Part shown: positions 19,594 through 26,441 of the stretch, piece by piece | Layout: each line of letters starts with the position of its first letter | Position numbering within the stretch: the first letter of the stretch is position 1 | Assembly: GCA_029210125.1 (NCBI GenBank) | Contig: JARGPR010000005.1 | Coordinates: forward strand, 77,666-141,665 | Length of the DNA stretch: 64,000 nucleotides | DNA from: Pseudomonadales bacterium | GTDB taxonomy: Bacteria > Pseudomonadota > Gammaproteobacteria > Pseudomonadales > JAHRWD01 | Direction: 5' to 3' | The notes under the pieces: generated by a model | Databases searched by the model: none | Told to the model about the DNA's origin: nothing | What the model saw: the letters and a program-made list of their open reading frames with translations, nothing else | Program-made: the position numbers and the translations under genes

Positions 19594-21000
19594 TCACTGG
19601 CATACGCGGTCTCTACCTTGCTGCTTGGCTCTGTACATCGCGTCGTCAGCGCGAGCAAGTAAGCTTTCAAGATATTCGTCGTTATGGAGCATGGCAACCC
19701 CGGCACTTATCTTTATGGTAATCGATTCTCCATTGCTCAATTCAACAGCTTCAGCAGCTAAAGAATGCCTTAGTTTGTCTCCAAATTTCTGAGCACTTTC
19801 CAAATTTGCACCGGGAAGGACAAAGATAAACTCCTCACCTCCTATACGGCCACAAAAATCTGTTTTACGCCCTAGACTGGAAGCTACACGAGCAAACTCA
19901 ACTAGTGCCTGATCACCCGCCGCGTGGCCGAACGTATCATTAATTTTCTTGAAGTGATCAATATCTATAGAAACTACGCTCAGGTTTTCGGTGAATCTAC
20001 TAGACTGATCAATTAGTTGGGTTAACCGTTCCAAGGTTGCGCGTCGGTTTGGTAACCCGGTTAACGCATCGATTCTCGCCAACGCCTCTAATTCTTCTTC
20101 CGATATCTTCTTGTACAGGAGATAGCTAAATGTATCGGAGAGCAACTCCATAAGAATGTAGTCATCCTTGCAAAATGGCTCGACCGGGGAGGGGCTGGTG
20201 AAATTAACAGTTCCATATAGTTTTCCATCTAGCCTTATTGGGGTTCCTATATACGATTCTAATCGGAGGTTTTGATAACATGGATGATGTTGAATTTCAC
20301 TTTTTCCAGCATAATGAAAACCGACAGTCGCATTCTTTTTCAGTGTGTGAACGCAATAGGTTCCCGATACCTCAAACTTTGTGGATGGCTCCAGTTCTCC
20401 ACGAAGGTCAACGCAGCTTTCAACGACGTAATCATCTCCCGTTATATTTGAAAGTATGGCCGTTTCGAGACCAAAGTGGTTGAGCCCAACCCTCAGTAAT
20501 GACGCTATTTTTTCATCATAGCTCATCGTGATATCAGACGTTATATTGTGAATTTTTTGCAGGGCATCCAAGGACTGGTCTGCCGAGCGAGCAGGGCTGA
20601 CTATGCCTATAAATCCGACTACGTTTCCGTCAGCAGTACGCATAGTCGTACTAGTCGTCATTGCAAGGAACTGCTCTCCACCCGAGCGTTTGCATAAAAC
20701 CCTGTAGTTCATCGCAGCTGGATCGTTAGCTACATTAATACCTTTTCGACCTATCTCTGAAAAATCATCTTCGTCGGCATAAAGTAATTTTGTCTCCTCA
20801 CCATGAAGCTCCTCCTTGGAGTAACCAAACAGCCGCTCTGCCGCAGAATTGACATAAATCATATGCCGTTTTGTGTCGGCAACAATTACAGCATCCTCGA
20901 AACTATCGAATATTTCAGAGAGTACTTTTGGCGAAATTGTACTACCTTCGCGGCTAGCAGCTAAAGGCGTATCCGTACCGCCTAACTTAATCTCTTGCAT
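19594..21000 (-). CDS. Diguanylate cyclase with PAS and GAF sensor domains
   Basis: 468 residues, with no membrane segment. A PAS domain (about 24-140: FDSFEDAVIVADTKRHMIYV and GYSKEELHG) is followed by a GAF domain (about 150-300) and a GGDEF domain. The active motif is GGEEF (387-391), so cyclase activity from two GTP to c-di-GMP is likely. The inhibitory I-site RKTD lies exactly five residues before it, predicting product feedback. DALTGLPNR opens the catalytic domain. No EAL domain is present. The ATG has GAGGGAG upstream. The sensed ligand is unknown. Confidence 0.94.
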   Translation of the reverse strand: MQEIKLGGTDTPLAASREGSTISPKVLSEIFDSFEDAVIVADTKRHMIYVNSAAERLFGYSKEELHGEETKLLYADEDDFSEIGRKGINVANDPAAMNYRVLCKRSGGEQFLAMTTSTTMRTADGNVVGFIGIVSPARSADQSLDALQKIHNITSDITMSYDEKIASLLRVGLNHFGLETAILSNITGDDYVVESCVDLRGELEPSTKFEVSGTYCVHTLKKNATVGFHYAGKSEIQHHPCYQNLRLESYIGTPIRLDGKLYGTVNFTSPSPVEPFCKDDYILMELLSDTFSYLLYKKISEEELEALARIDALTGLPNRRATLERLTQLIDQSSRFTENLSVVSIDIDHFKKINDTFGHAAGDQALVEFARVASSLGRKTDFCGRIGGEEFIFVLPGANLESAQKFGDKLRHSLAAEAVELSNGESITIKISAGVAMLHNDEYLESLLARADDAMYRAKQQGRDRVCQ

Positions 21001-21403
21001 GATTAAACTCCCTCAAACCAGCTTTCATGACATTATCGTTCAGTTGGCCGGCCTTTTGACATCGCCTGGGACCTCTTGACCAAGGCACAATGGTTGGAAT
21101 AAGTTTTGAGTATAGAACGTATCTCGCTAGGTGCACCCCCAAAAAACTTGACCTATTTAAAAGTGAAGGCATTCAGTGGTTTGGTTAGAAATACGCCGCC
21201 CACATGAGTCGGTTTATGTGCGCAGCGTGGGTTGTACTGCCTAGCGACTAATAATGGTGCGATAACTCATATTGTTGCCACTGCCAATATCGAATGGAAA
21301 GACCCCATTCCACGTGTAAGGGCTATTGAACATTAATCGTTGCATATTAAGAGTTGCGTATTACAGTGGAGTTTCCAAAAATAATTAGAAAGGATCTTAA
21401 ACC
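21001..21403. other. Intergenic region between divergent cyclase and cupin genes
   Basis: About 400 bases holding the promoters of both flanking genes. A near direct repeat (GTTGCATATTA, GTTGCGTATTA) occurs at about 21340-21363, 50 bases before the cupin gene. No gene, RNA or strong hairpin was recognised. Confidence 0.4.
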
Positions 21404-21970
21404 ATGTTCGATCTCGATCAATTTATAGTTGACTGTCAACGCGCCATTGAGCAGCCAGAACCCACCAAAGCAGTAAAAAAACTAGTTCAGGAAGCCATTT
21501 CCAACCCAGCCGAGTTTAAAGCGGCTATCGCGAAAAGAGGCAAGGCTGACTCATTGAAAGGTGCGATTCTGTTTCGCTCTGAGAACCTGACTGTACTGCC
21601 AGTCACAACCGCACCGGGTATGCTTACACCTGCCCATGACCACCAAATGTGGGCAGTGATTGGGATTATCGACGGTGTAGAACCAAATGATTTTTTCAGT
21701 GATAAAGATGGAAAGCTGGTAAAGAAAGGTACAAAAGTCCTAAACGAAGGCGATGTTGCGGCTTTGGATGGCCGAGCAATTCACGCCATTTCCAATCCGC
21801 TTGATGTGGAATGTTACGCAATTCACGTATACGGCGGAGACCTGGTTGATCAGCCAGGCAGAAGCATGTGGAACCCCCATACATTAGCACGGGAGCCATA
21901 CGATATTGTGAAGTTAGGGGAATATGTGCGTGAGATTGCAGAGATGAACGCCGGAGCAACTGCTAGCTAG
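21404..21970 (+). CDS. Cysteine dioxygenase-like cupin protein
   Basis: 188 residues of the RmlC-type cupin fold close to bacterial cysteine dioxygenases and 3-mercaptopropionate dioxygenases. The iron ligands are readable as His78 and His80 in TPAHDHQMWAVIG and His127 in GRAIHAISNP. The family oxidises a thiol substrate to a sulfinate with Fe(II) and O2. There is no Cys at the usual crosslink site, in keeping with bacterial forms. The start has AAAGGA at good spacing. It lies 100 bases before the GFA gene and may share a transcript with it. The exact thiol is unknown. Confidence 0.75.
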   Translation: MFDLDQFIVDCQRAIEQPEPTKAVKKLVQEAISNPAEFKAAIAKRGKADSLKGAILFRSENLTVLPVTTAPGMLTPAHDHQMWAVIGIIDGVEPNDFFSDKDGKLVKKGTKVLNEGDVAALDGRAIHAISNPLDVECYAIHVYGGDLVDQPGRSMWNPHTLAREPYDIVKLGEYVREIAEMNAGATAS

Positions 21971-22072
21971 AGTGTTTAGCCGACAGCAAAAAACCTGGTT
22001 CAGAAGGAAGGTGCAAAGGTTACTGTCTATTCTTTTTTGATAAACCTACGGAATACAACATAGGAGATATAA

Positions 22073-22504
22073 ATGATGAGCGAAACACATGAAGGTAGCT
22101 GTTTTTGTGGTGCAGTAAAGATCGAAGTGACAGGGCAGCCAGAAGCGATGGGCTATTGCCATTGCACCGATTGTGCTGCCTGGGCTGGAGCACCGATAAA
22201 CGCCTTTAGTCTGTGGCCCTCTGAAGCGGTGATAGTAACCGCAGGTGAAGATAAACTGAGTTCATTTGCAAAAACCGAAGCAAGCCACCGAACCTTTTGC
22301 ACCCAGTGTGGGGGCCATCTGATGAGCCGGCATCCTGGAATGGGTAAAACAGATGTTTATCTAAATATCGTTCCGGGCATTGAACATAAAGGTGCCTTCC
22401 ATGTTTATTACGGCGAAAAAACCATGTCCGTGCCCGATGGCCTACCAAAATTCAAAGACCTTCCAGCAGAGTTTGGTGGTTCGGGAGCAATGATCAACGA
22501 ATGA
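22073..22504 (+). CDS. GFA (glutathione-dependent formaldehyde-activating-like/CENP-V) family protein
   Basis: 143 residues with the family zinc cysteines: GSCFCGAV (Cys10, Cys12), CHCTDC (Cys29, Cys31, Cys34) and FCTQCGGHL (Cys76, Cys79). The fold is the Mss4-like beta tent. Most members have no proven reaction, and glutathione binding is shown only for the founding enzyme. AGGAGATATAA precedes two adjacent ATG codons; either could be used. It is the last gene before the accessory island. Confidence 0.9.
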   Translation: MMSETHEGSCFCGAVKIEVTGQPEAMGYCHCTDCAAWAGAPINAFSLWPSEAVIVTAGEDKLSSFAKTEASHRTFCTQCGGHLMSRHPGMGKTDVYLNIVPGIEHKGAFHVYYGEKTMSVPDGLPKFKDLPAEFGGSGAMINE

Positions 22505-22564
22505 AATGAATCTCTTGAATGGAATACTTTAATTCAAGCCCCTTTGGCTTAATAGCTGTCGCCG

Positions 22565-22593
22565 TTGACGCACCTGTCAAGCTGGGCTAATCT
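22565..22593 (+). promoter_or_regulatory. Sigma70 promoter of the toxin-antitoxin operon
   Basis: TTGACG (22565-22570) and TAATCT (22588-22593) are 17 bases apart. The predicted start point falls inside the palindrome that follows. Confidence 0.65.
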
Positions 22594-22594
22594 T

Positions 22595-22616
22595 CGTTAT
22601 AACATTTGTTATAACG
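22595..22616 (+). promoter_or_regulatory. Palindromic operator of the toxin-antitoxin operon
   Basis: Perfect inverted repeat CGTTATAACA-TT-TGTTATAACG, arms 22595-22604 and 22607-22616. It starts one base after the -10 box and ends 17 bases before the antitoxin ATG. AbrB/MazE-type antitoxins bind such palindromes as dimers, so autorepression is the natural reading. Confidence 0.7.
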
Positions 22617-22633
22617 ATATTGAGGTGCCAGCA

Positions 22634-22858
22634 ATGTTAAAGGTAAAAATTACTACCGTCGGAAATTCAATGGGTATTTTGCTTCCAAAAGAGGCACTCA
22701 AGAAGATGAAAGCCTCCAAAGGTGACACTTTATATCTTGTTGAAAACCAGGATGGGTACTCTCTTACTCCCTATCAGCAGGACTTCGAATCGCAGGTAGA
22801 AGCTGCTGAAGATATTATGAAACGCTACAAAAATACGCTTCGTGAACTCGCTAAATGA
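22634..22858 (+). CDS. AbrB/MazE-type antitoxin
   Basis: 74 residues. The N-terminal 45 form a swapped-hairpin AbrB/MazE DNA-binding domain (KITTVGNSMGILLPKEALKK, then GDTLYLVENQDGYSLTP). The acidic then basic C-terminal tail is the expected toxin-binding part. I set the start at ATG 22634, which follows GAGGTG, rather than at the upstream frame opening. The gene overlaps the toxin by four bases (ATGA), which indicates translational coupling. It probably neutralises the Doc-like toxin and represses its own promoter. Confidence 0.88.
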   Translation: MLKVKITTVGNSMGILLPKEALKKMKASKGDTLYLVENQDGYSLTPYQQDFESQVEAAEDIMKRYKNTLRELAK

Positions 22859-23244
22859 AGGAACCTACCTGGGTTCTGGATGACGTTGTACTGGCAGTTC
22901 ATTCTTTACTTCTGGCTGAACATGGCGGCGGTACCGGCATCCGTGACGAAGCATTACTTGATTCCGCGCTTTCCAGGCCAAAGCAAAAATTTAGTTATGA
23001 ATCCATATCATCACTTTTTGAGCTAGCTGCAGCCTATAGTTTTGGCATTGCCAAAAATCACCCTTTTATAGACGGCAACAAAAGAACCGCATTTACCATT
23101 GGAACTCTTTTTCTGGAACTAAACGGGTACAAGCTTGCTGCTCCCGAAGCCGCCGCAGCAATTGCATTTGAAAATTTAGCCGCCGGAAAACTAACTGAAG
23201 ACAAATTGGCAGCATGGTTTAAAGAGTACTGTTCGAAAGATTAA
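22855..23244 (+). CDS. doc: Death-on-curing (Doc) family toxin
   Basis: 129 residues with the Doc form of the Fic motif, HPFIDGNKRTAF (His69 to Phe80), and the N-terminal GIRDEALLDSALSRP. Lysine replaces the Gly of AMP-transferring Fic enzymes, as in phage P1 Doc, which phosphorylates EF-Tu and stops translation. Length agrees with Doc. The pairing with an AbrB-type antitoxin, rather than Phd, is known in several bacteria. The module sits at the edge of an integron array but is on the opposite strand and has no attC of its own. Confidence 0.9.
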   Translation: MKEPTWVLDDVVLAVHSLLLAEHGGGTGIRDEALLDSALSRPKQKFSYESISSLFELAAAYSFGIAKNHPFIDGNKRTAFTIGTLFLELNGYKLAAPEAAAAIAFENLAAGKLTEDKLAAWFKEYCSKD

Positions 23245-23311
23245 TGAGGCTGTAGACAAACCCAAAAATACCTTCCCGCAGGTATTAGATATGCCGTGTA
23301 TCTGTTTCTCA

Positions 23312-23331
23312 ATGTGGCATGGAAAGACCTG
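23312..23331 (+). repeat. Dispersed 20-base repeat, copy 1
   Basis: The 20 bases here, containing GTGGCATGGAAAGACCTG, are the exact reverse complement of 42120-42139. The motif with GGTCTTTCCATGCCAC resembles sequences often found near REP-associated (Y1) transposases, but no such gene is in the window. Confidence 0.65.
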
Positions 23332-23367
23332 ACCCTGATTTTTGACCCTGATTTTCACCCTGATTTT
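23332..23367 (+). repeat. Three short tandem copies of ACCCTGATTTT
   Basis: Copies start at 23332, 23345 and 23357 (period 12-13). They directly follow the dispersed repeat and run into the 3' end of the last cassette gene, whose stop codon lies between copies two and three. Confidence 0.7.
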
Positions 23368-24038
23368 CTCAGATCCAAAAATAGAGACTCGACTTTGCCG
23401 ATGGATTTTTCTATGAACGGCAATATTGACTCGCCATTTTCTTTAAACTTGAAATCAACCCAAATTGTTATTTTGGTATTGACGTTACTACCTGCCGCTG
23501 GCAATTGTGTTGATGGGTCGATTGGGGCTCCCATGACGTATACCCCGCCACCAAATGTAACACCAGGCCCCCACGATACTGAACCGCTACCCTGAGGAGA
23601 CGTAACTTCGACATGTCGAGATTCAGTTTTTGTCTGCTCTTCAAGGTCTTGGTGCTTATTGTTGTTATTTAGCTTATTGAACTTCCCTAGCCAGTCATCG
23701 TTATATGGTTGAATAGCTTCTAGCAGGTCATAAACATCACTATGGGTAGACTGAAGGCTTGTAAAGTCATTATTTATAGCTTGGTCAAATTCTGGCTTTG
23801 ACTGGCGAATAGGAAAATATAGCCGTCTAGGTGTGGAACCTGTAATACAAGCCTCAAAAATGTCATGCGCTATGTAGTCAAGACATGAGCGAAGATTTTC
23901 GAATATGTTTTTGACGTCAACCTTAAGCTCTTCAGAGATTGATTGATGCTGAAGAGCTGCATCATAGTCTGCTTTTAAGACCACGAAATCCTTTTTACAT
24001 TTATTCACTAGTGCCTGAATACTTTTTCCCCGATTCAT
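23355..24038 (-). CDS. Integron cassette protein of unknown function (last, truncated cassette)
   Basis: 227 residues, soluble, no recognised family. The N-terminal half is helical (LVNKCKKDFVVLKADYDAALQHQ). A Gly-rich stretch follows near 150-170 (GSVSWGPGVTFGGGVYVMG), resembling a beta segment. The start follows AAGGAGAAACC and lies 22 bases after the recombination point of attC1, the normal cassette layout. No attC follows: the stop falls inside a tandem repeat, and the last codons (RKSG) are encoded by it. The 3' end of the cassette therefore appears to have been replaced, and the protein's own C-terminus may be slightly altered. Confidence 0.7.
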   Translation of the reverse strand: MNRGKSIQALVNKCKKDFVVLKADYDAALQHQSISEELKVDVKNIFENLRSCLDYIAHDIFEACITGSTPRRLYFPIRQSKPEFDQAINNDFTSLQSTHSDVYDLLEAIQPYNDDWLGKFNKLNNNNKHQDLEEQTKTESRHVEVTSPQGSGSVSWGPGVTFGGGVYVMGAPIDPSTQLPAAGSNVNTKITIWVDFKFKENGESILPFIEKSIGKVESLFLDLRKSG

Positions 24039-24053
24039 GGTTTCTCCTTGTGT

Positions 24054-24114
24054 GGCTAACGCCTAAATAATGCGCGCGACGCTTTTTCGCGTCGCATTGA
24101 TTTTTTTGTTAGGC
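24054..24114 (-). repeat. attC1
   Basis: 61-base attC. In array orientation R'' is GCCTAAC (24108-24114) and R' is GTTAGCC (24054-24060), with central stem GCGACGC/GCGTCGC (24076-24082, 24089-24095). It closes the cassette of the 137-residue lipoprotein. Confidence 0.88.
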
Positions 24115-24123
24115 ACTTTTTTC

Positions 24124-24537
24124 CTAATTTTTCTTTCGGGCAGCATTAATCTCACCATATGACAACCCCGCATTGACCGTTAGGTAGATTTCACCTTGGC
24201 CAGTTTTCTGAACATCCCAAAAGCATACCTCTTCGATTACTTTTGCTTCATTGAAGATTGTCGCGCCTTCCCAGTTGGTGGCAGTGCATACAGAGTTATT
24301 GTGTAACCGCCAAAGTTGACTGTAATTTTGTTTTTCCTGAACTATTCGTTCAGTCGGATTCTTAGACTCAATCTTATATGAATATGACCGGTCTTCACGT
24401 AAATCTAGGAAACCAGATTCTTCAAATTTATCGTCTATAACTTCCCATTCCCAGTATCCCACTAATGATTTTTCTTCATCTGAAATTTCTGAGCAAGCAC
24501 AGAGGAGAAAAACTAATAAAATTAATATGATTTTCAT
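24124..24537 (-). CDS. Cassette-encoded small lipoprotein
   Basis: 137 residues. A signal of about 15 residues ends in a lipobox-like LCAC, with Cys15 as the lipidation site. The mature part has WEWEVIDDKFEESGFLDLREDRSYSY, reminiscent of lipocalin-like small lipoproteins that start with GYWE, but I do not name a family. The ATG lies ten bases after the R' box of attC2, and the stop nine bases before attC1, so it fills its cassette exactly. It is probably exported to the periplasmic face. Confidence 0.78.
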   Translation of the reverse strand: MKIILILLVFLLCACSEISDEEKSLVGYWEWEVIDDKFEESGFLDLREDRSYSYKIESKNPTERIVQEKQNYSQLWRLHNNSVCTATNWEGATIFNEAKVIEEVCFWDVQKTGQGEIYLTVNAGLSYGEINAARKKN

Positions 24538-24547
24538 CTGTGCGTAT

Positions 24548-24619
24548 GCCTAACGACCAAGCTGTGCGGCGCAAACGGAGCGCAGCGTAGTTTGCGTCCG
24601 AACGAGCGCCTTGTTATAA
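24548..24619 (-). repeat. attC2
   Basis: 72-base attC. In array orientation R'' is TTATAAC (24613-24619) and R' is GTTAGGC (24548-24554). Internal arms around GACGCAAAC and GTTTGCG can pair. The TAA stop of the preceding gene lies inside R''. Confidence 0.9.
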
Positions 24620-25225
24620 ATCAATTTTTGGCCTCCAGCCTTCGGCCATATTCATTGCTTTCGTAAGTTGTTCTTGTGACATTGCTTTCTCAAGCTTTGC
24701 TTTTAATTCTGTGAATTGTGTTTGCCGAAACCATCGACCGCCAGACCAGTCACAGCAGAAAAATACTTGCGGCTCACCATTTGATTTTTCTATTACATTG
24801 TTGAGCAATAGATAGGAGAGTATCAGGTCTTTTTCTACACCAACTCCATTGAAGTAAATATCAGCCAGTCTGTACTGCGCAATAAGTGCATCATTTTTTT
24901 GCCCAAAATAGCCGTATTTTCCGGTTGCCCCAACAATATAGCCTTCTGCCCATTTTCCTTCTTTTAATTGGCGGGCTGCCTTTTTGTACCACTCAATAGC
25001 CTTGGGTATATCAACCTCGACTCCATACCCTGAGTTGTAATAGATTCCCATTCTTAGCTGAGCCCATGGATCTCCACGCTCAGCAGCAGCTTTTGCCACT
25101 TCCAAGGCTTTTGAATAGTTCCCCATTTCCCAATTTGTATCAGCGGTTCGTTCCCCAGGGTTGGGGTTCATTCCAGCGCAACCAGCTAAAACAAACAACA
25201 TTATGGCTAGTAAAATTTTAGGCAT
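24614..25225 (-). CDS. Cassette-encoded Sel1-repeat lipoprotein
   Basis: 203 residues from ATG 25225, which follows AGGGGAC; the longer frame reads through attC3 and is not a likely start. The signal MPKILLAIMLFVLAGC has a good lipobox (LAGC, Cys16). Sel1-type helical repeats follow (AAERGDPWAQLRMGIYYNSG, then YRLADIYFNGVGVEKDLILS), the usual scaffold for protein contacts. A Cys-Cys pair (FFCCDW) sits near the C-terminal third. The stop codon overlaps the R'' box of attC2. Likely periplasmic; partner unknown. Confidence 0.82.
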   Translation of the reverse strand: MPKILLAIMLFVLAGCAGMNPNPGERTADTNWEMGNYSKALEVAKAAAERGDPWAQLRMGIYYNSGYGVEVDIPKAIEWYKKAARQLKEGKWAEGYIVGATGKYGYFGQKNDALIAQYRLADIYFNGVGVEKDLILSYLLLNNVIEKSNGEPQVFFCCDWSGGRWFRQTQFTELKAKLEKAMSQEQLTKAMNMAEGWRPKIDL

Positions 25226-25235
25226 GCACAGTCCC

Positions 25236-25454
25236 CTATGATTTATAACGGCCCGGCGTTGAGGTGCCAACTGGAGTGTTGTACCTGTTTTTTAGGTATA
25301 ACACTCCAGTTGGTCTCTTCGAACCCCTTGTTGTTTTTCGGGTACCGACGCTGTTGAACGAAGCGCACCTCAACGCCGGGCCGTTGTTAGTCGGCGCGTA
25401 TAATCGGCACACAAGTAATTTGAAATGTTTACTTATTACAACTGCACTGTGCAT
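25236..25454 (-). CDS. Small cassette frame that runs through attC3 (72 codons)
   Basis: ATG at 25454 follows GGAG at six bases, and the frame stays open through all of attC3 to a stop at 25236. The first 18 residues (MHSAVVISKHFKLLVCRL) precede the attC; the rest is translated attC. Such read-through frames are common in arrays and may not be functional. Without it the cassette would be nearly empty. Confidence 0.35.
   Translation of the reverse strand: MHSAVVISKHFKLLVCRLYAPTNNGPALRCASFNSVGTRKTTRGSKRPTGVLYLKNRYNTPVGTSTPGRYKS
25243..25392 (-). repeat. attC3, unusually long, with nested hairpin
   Basis: 150 bases. In array orientation R'' is GACTAAC (25386-25392) and R' is GTTATAA (25243-25249). 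Outer arms 25247-25267 and 25365-25385 are a perfect 21-bp inverted repeat. Inside it a second 20-base stem with one mismatch (about 25269-25288 and 25296-25315) surrounds a 7-base loop. Confidence 0.85.
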
Positions 25455-25475
25455 TAATTTCTCCACAGAAGCGCC

Positions 25476-25538
25476 GACTAACAACGCCCGATATTAAACC
25501 GCCGAGCTTGCGAGGTCGGATTGAATTACTTGTTAGCC
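25476..25538 (-). repeat. attC4
   Basis: 63 bases. In array orientation R'' is GGCTAAC (25532-25538) and R' is GTTAGTC (25476-25482). Central arms CCGACC and GGCGG flank a short loop. R' lies in a 12-base inverted repeat with the R'' side of attC3 (25386-25397 against 25471-25482), as expected for the two ends of one cassette. Confidence 0.88.
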
Positions 25539-25578
25539 GCGACAAGAAAAAACGCGACACAATCTGAGGTAGAACCAG

Positions 25579-25728
25579 ATGAATATAGAAGAAACTGTAA
25601 AGAAGATAAACGCACTTATTGATAGACCTGATAAGGATTTTAAACCGCACGAAGTTATGCAGTTGAGCCAAGCAGCACTGAATTTGGCTCACGCAGAAGC
25701 GGCCCTCAACAACATTAAAAGGTCTTAG
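25579..25728 (+). CDS. Reverse-oriented 49-residue cassette protein
   Basis: 49 residues on the plus strand, opposite to the array. GAGGTAG precedes the ATG at eight bases. The product is hydrophilic and helical (MNIEETVKKINALIDRPDKD, then HEVMQLSQAALNLAHAEAAL), which looks like real coding sequence. The minus strand of this cassette has only a hydrophobic 87-codon frame that overruns attC4. Being reversed, the gene cannot be read from an upstream array promoter and would need its own. No family recognised. Confidence 0.65.
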   Translation: MNIEETVKKINALIDRPDKDFKPHEVMQLSQAALNLAHAEAALNNIKRS

Positions 25729-25750
25729 CTAACTTGCTGCCAAGGACGGC

Positions 25751-25855
25751 GGCTAACGCCTTGCTAAGCGGTTGTGGTGGATTGGCGGCTTGTTTGCGTC
25801 TTTATGCAAACAAGGTGACAATTTACCACAATCCGACTTGAGCAACTTGTTATGT
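25751..25855 (-). repeat. attC5
   Basis: 105 bases. In array orientation R'' is ACATAAC (25849-25855) and R' is GTTAGCC (25751-25757). A central stem TTGTTTGC/GCAAACAA lies near 25789-25812. The stop codon of the preceding membrane protein lies in R''. Confidence 0.88.
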
Positions 25856-26236
25856 TTTTTTTATATAAAGCTTCCAGTAAATACCATAGATAATTATTGG
25901 AATAACAAACTCTAAAATCATCGCTGGAATTAGAATACTAGCTGGCGGGCCCATAGTTAGCATTGAGATTAAACGGCCAAGCCCACCGATAAAAAATGCC
26001 AATGCAATTAAAGGAATAAACGTATGTTGAGCCTGAATATTTTTAGCGACCCAAAAAGTAAAGGCACCATAAGCTAGCCAGAACACAGAGAAAAACCTTA
26101 ACTCATTATCAACTGTTGGTTCAGCTGCGCCAGTGGCACCTGGAATCGCAGAAGCTCCACCAATTAAAACATTTAAACCAGTTATTGCTACGACTATAGC
26201 GATAGCATATAAGATATATTTTAGAGTTGATTCCAT
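25850..26236 (-). CDS. Cassette-encoded membrane protein (DUF4345-like)
   Basis: 128 residues with four hydrophobic helices at about 5-27, 45-63, 72-92 and 100-122. The segment SVFWLAYGAFTFWVAKNIQ and the following FFIGGLGRLISML match what I recall of DUF4345 membrane proteins. Function unknown. It is the first cassette: the core GTTATGT (26271-26277) opens it 35 bases before the ATG, and its stop overlaps the R'' box of attC5. Confidence 0.72.
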   Translation of the reverse strand: MESTLKYILYAIAIVVAITGLNVLIGGASAIPGATGAAEPTVDNELRFFSVFWLAYGAFTFWVAKNIQAQHTFIPLIALAFFIGGLGRLISMLTMGPPASILIPAMILEFVIPIIIYGIYWKLYIKKT

Positions 26237-26277
26237 TCAATTATGCCTCAATGTTGAATCCAATTTTTAAACATAAC

Positions 26278-26441
26278 AGTGTTAATAAGCGGAACCCATT
26301 TTCCACGTATTGGTTGTATATAGGTGGATAGGTTTTCCATGTATTGTGATATTAAGGCCGTAAACGTGGAAAATAAGCTGAAAGACTCTATTTAGCTTGA
26401 GCGGTGATGTTTGGCGGATTCTTATCAAACATCAAGCAAAC
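26278..26441. other. Region upstream of the first cassette
   Basis: 164 bases between the array start and the acyl-CoA dehydrogenase stop. It holds an 11-base inverted repeat (ATTTTCCACGT at 26298-26308, complement at 26364-26374) and an 8-base hairpin (26406-26413, 26426-26433) just past the dehydrogenase gene. It is the place to expect an attI remnant or a cassette promoter. No integrase gene is present. Confidence 0.45.

Larger units (their letters stand above)
23355..26277 (-). mobile_element. Integron cassette array without integrase (CALIN), six cassettes
   Basis: Five attC sites alternate with minus-strand genes. All share the array orientation, with a TAAC-containing R'' box first and a GTTA-containing R' box last. 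Each complete cassette begins with a core that is the exact reverse complement of its own R'': GTTATGT/ACATAAC, GTTAGCC/GGCTAAC, GTTAGTC/GACTAAC, GTTATAA/TTATAAC, GTTAGGC/GCCTAAC. No tyrosine integron integrase is encoded in the window. The sixth cassette lacks its attC. Confidence 0.9.

Noticed and set aside
25429-25692. 87-codon minus-strand frame in the fourth cassette region
   Set aside because: It overruns attC4, has no ribosome site, and its hydrophobic product looks like the shadow of the plus-strand 49-residue gene.
26278-26441. attI site of an integron
   Set aside because: There is an inverted repeat and a core at 26271-26277, but no integrase and no recognisable attI pattern; recorded only as an upstream region.
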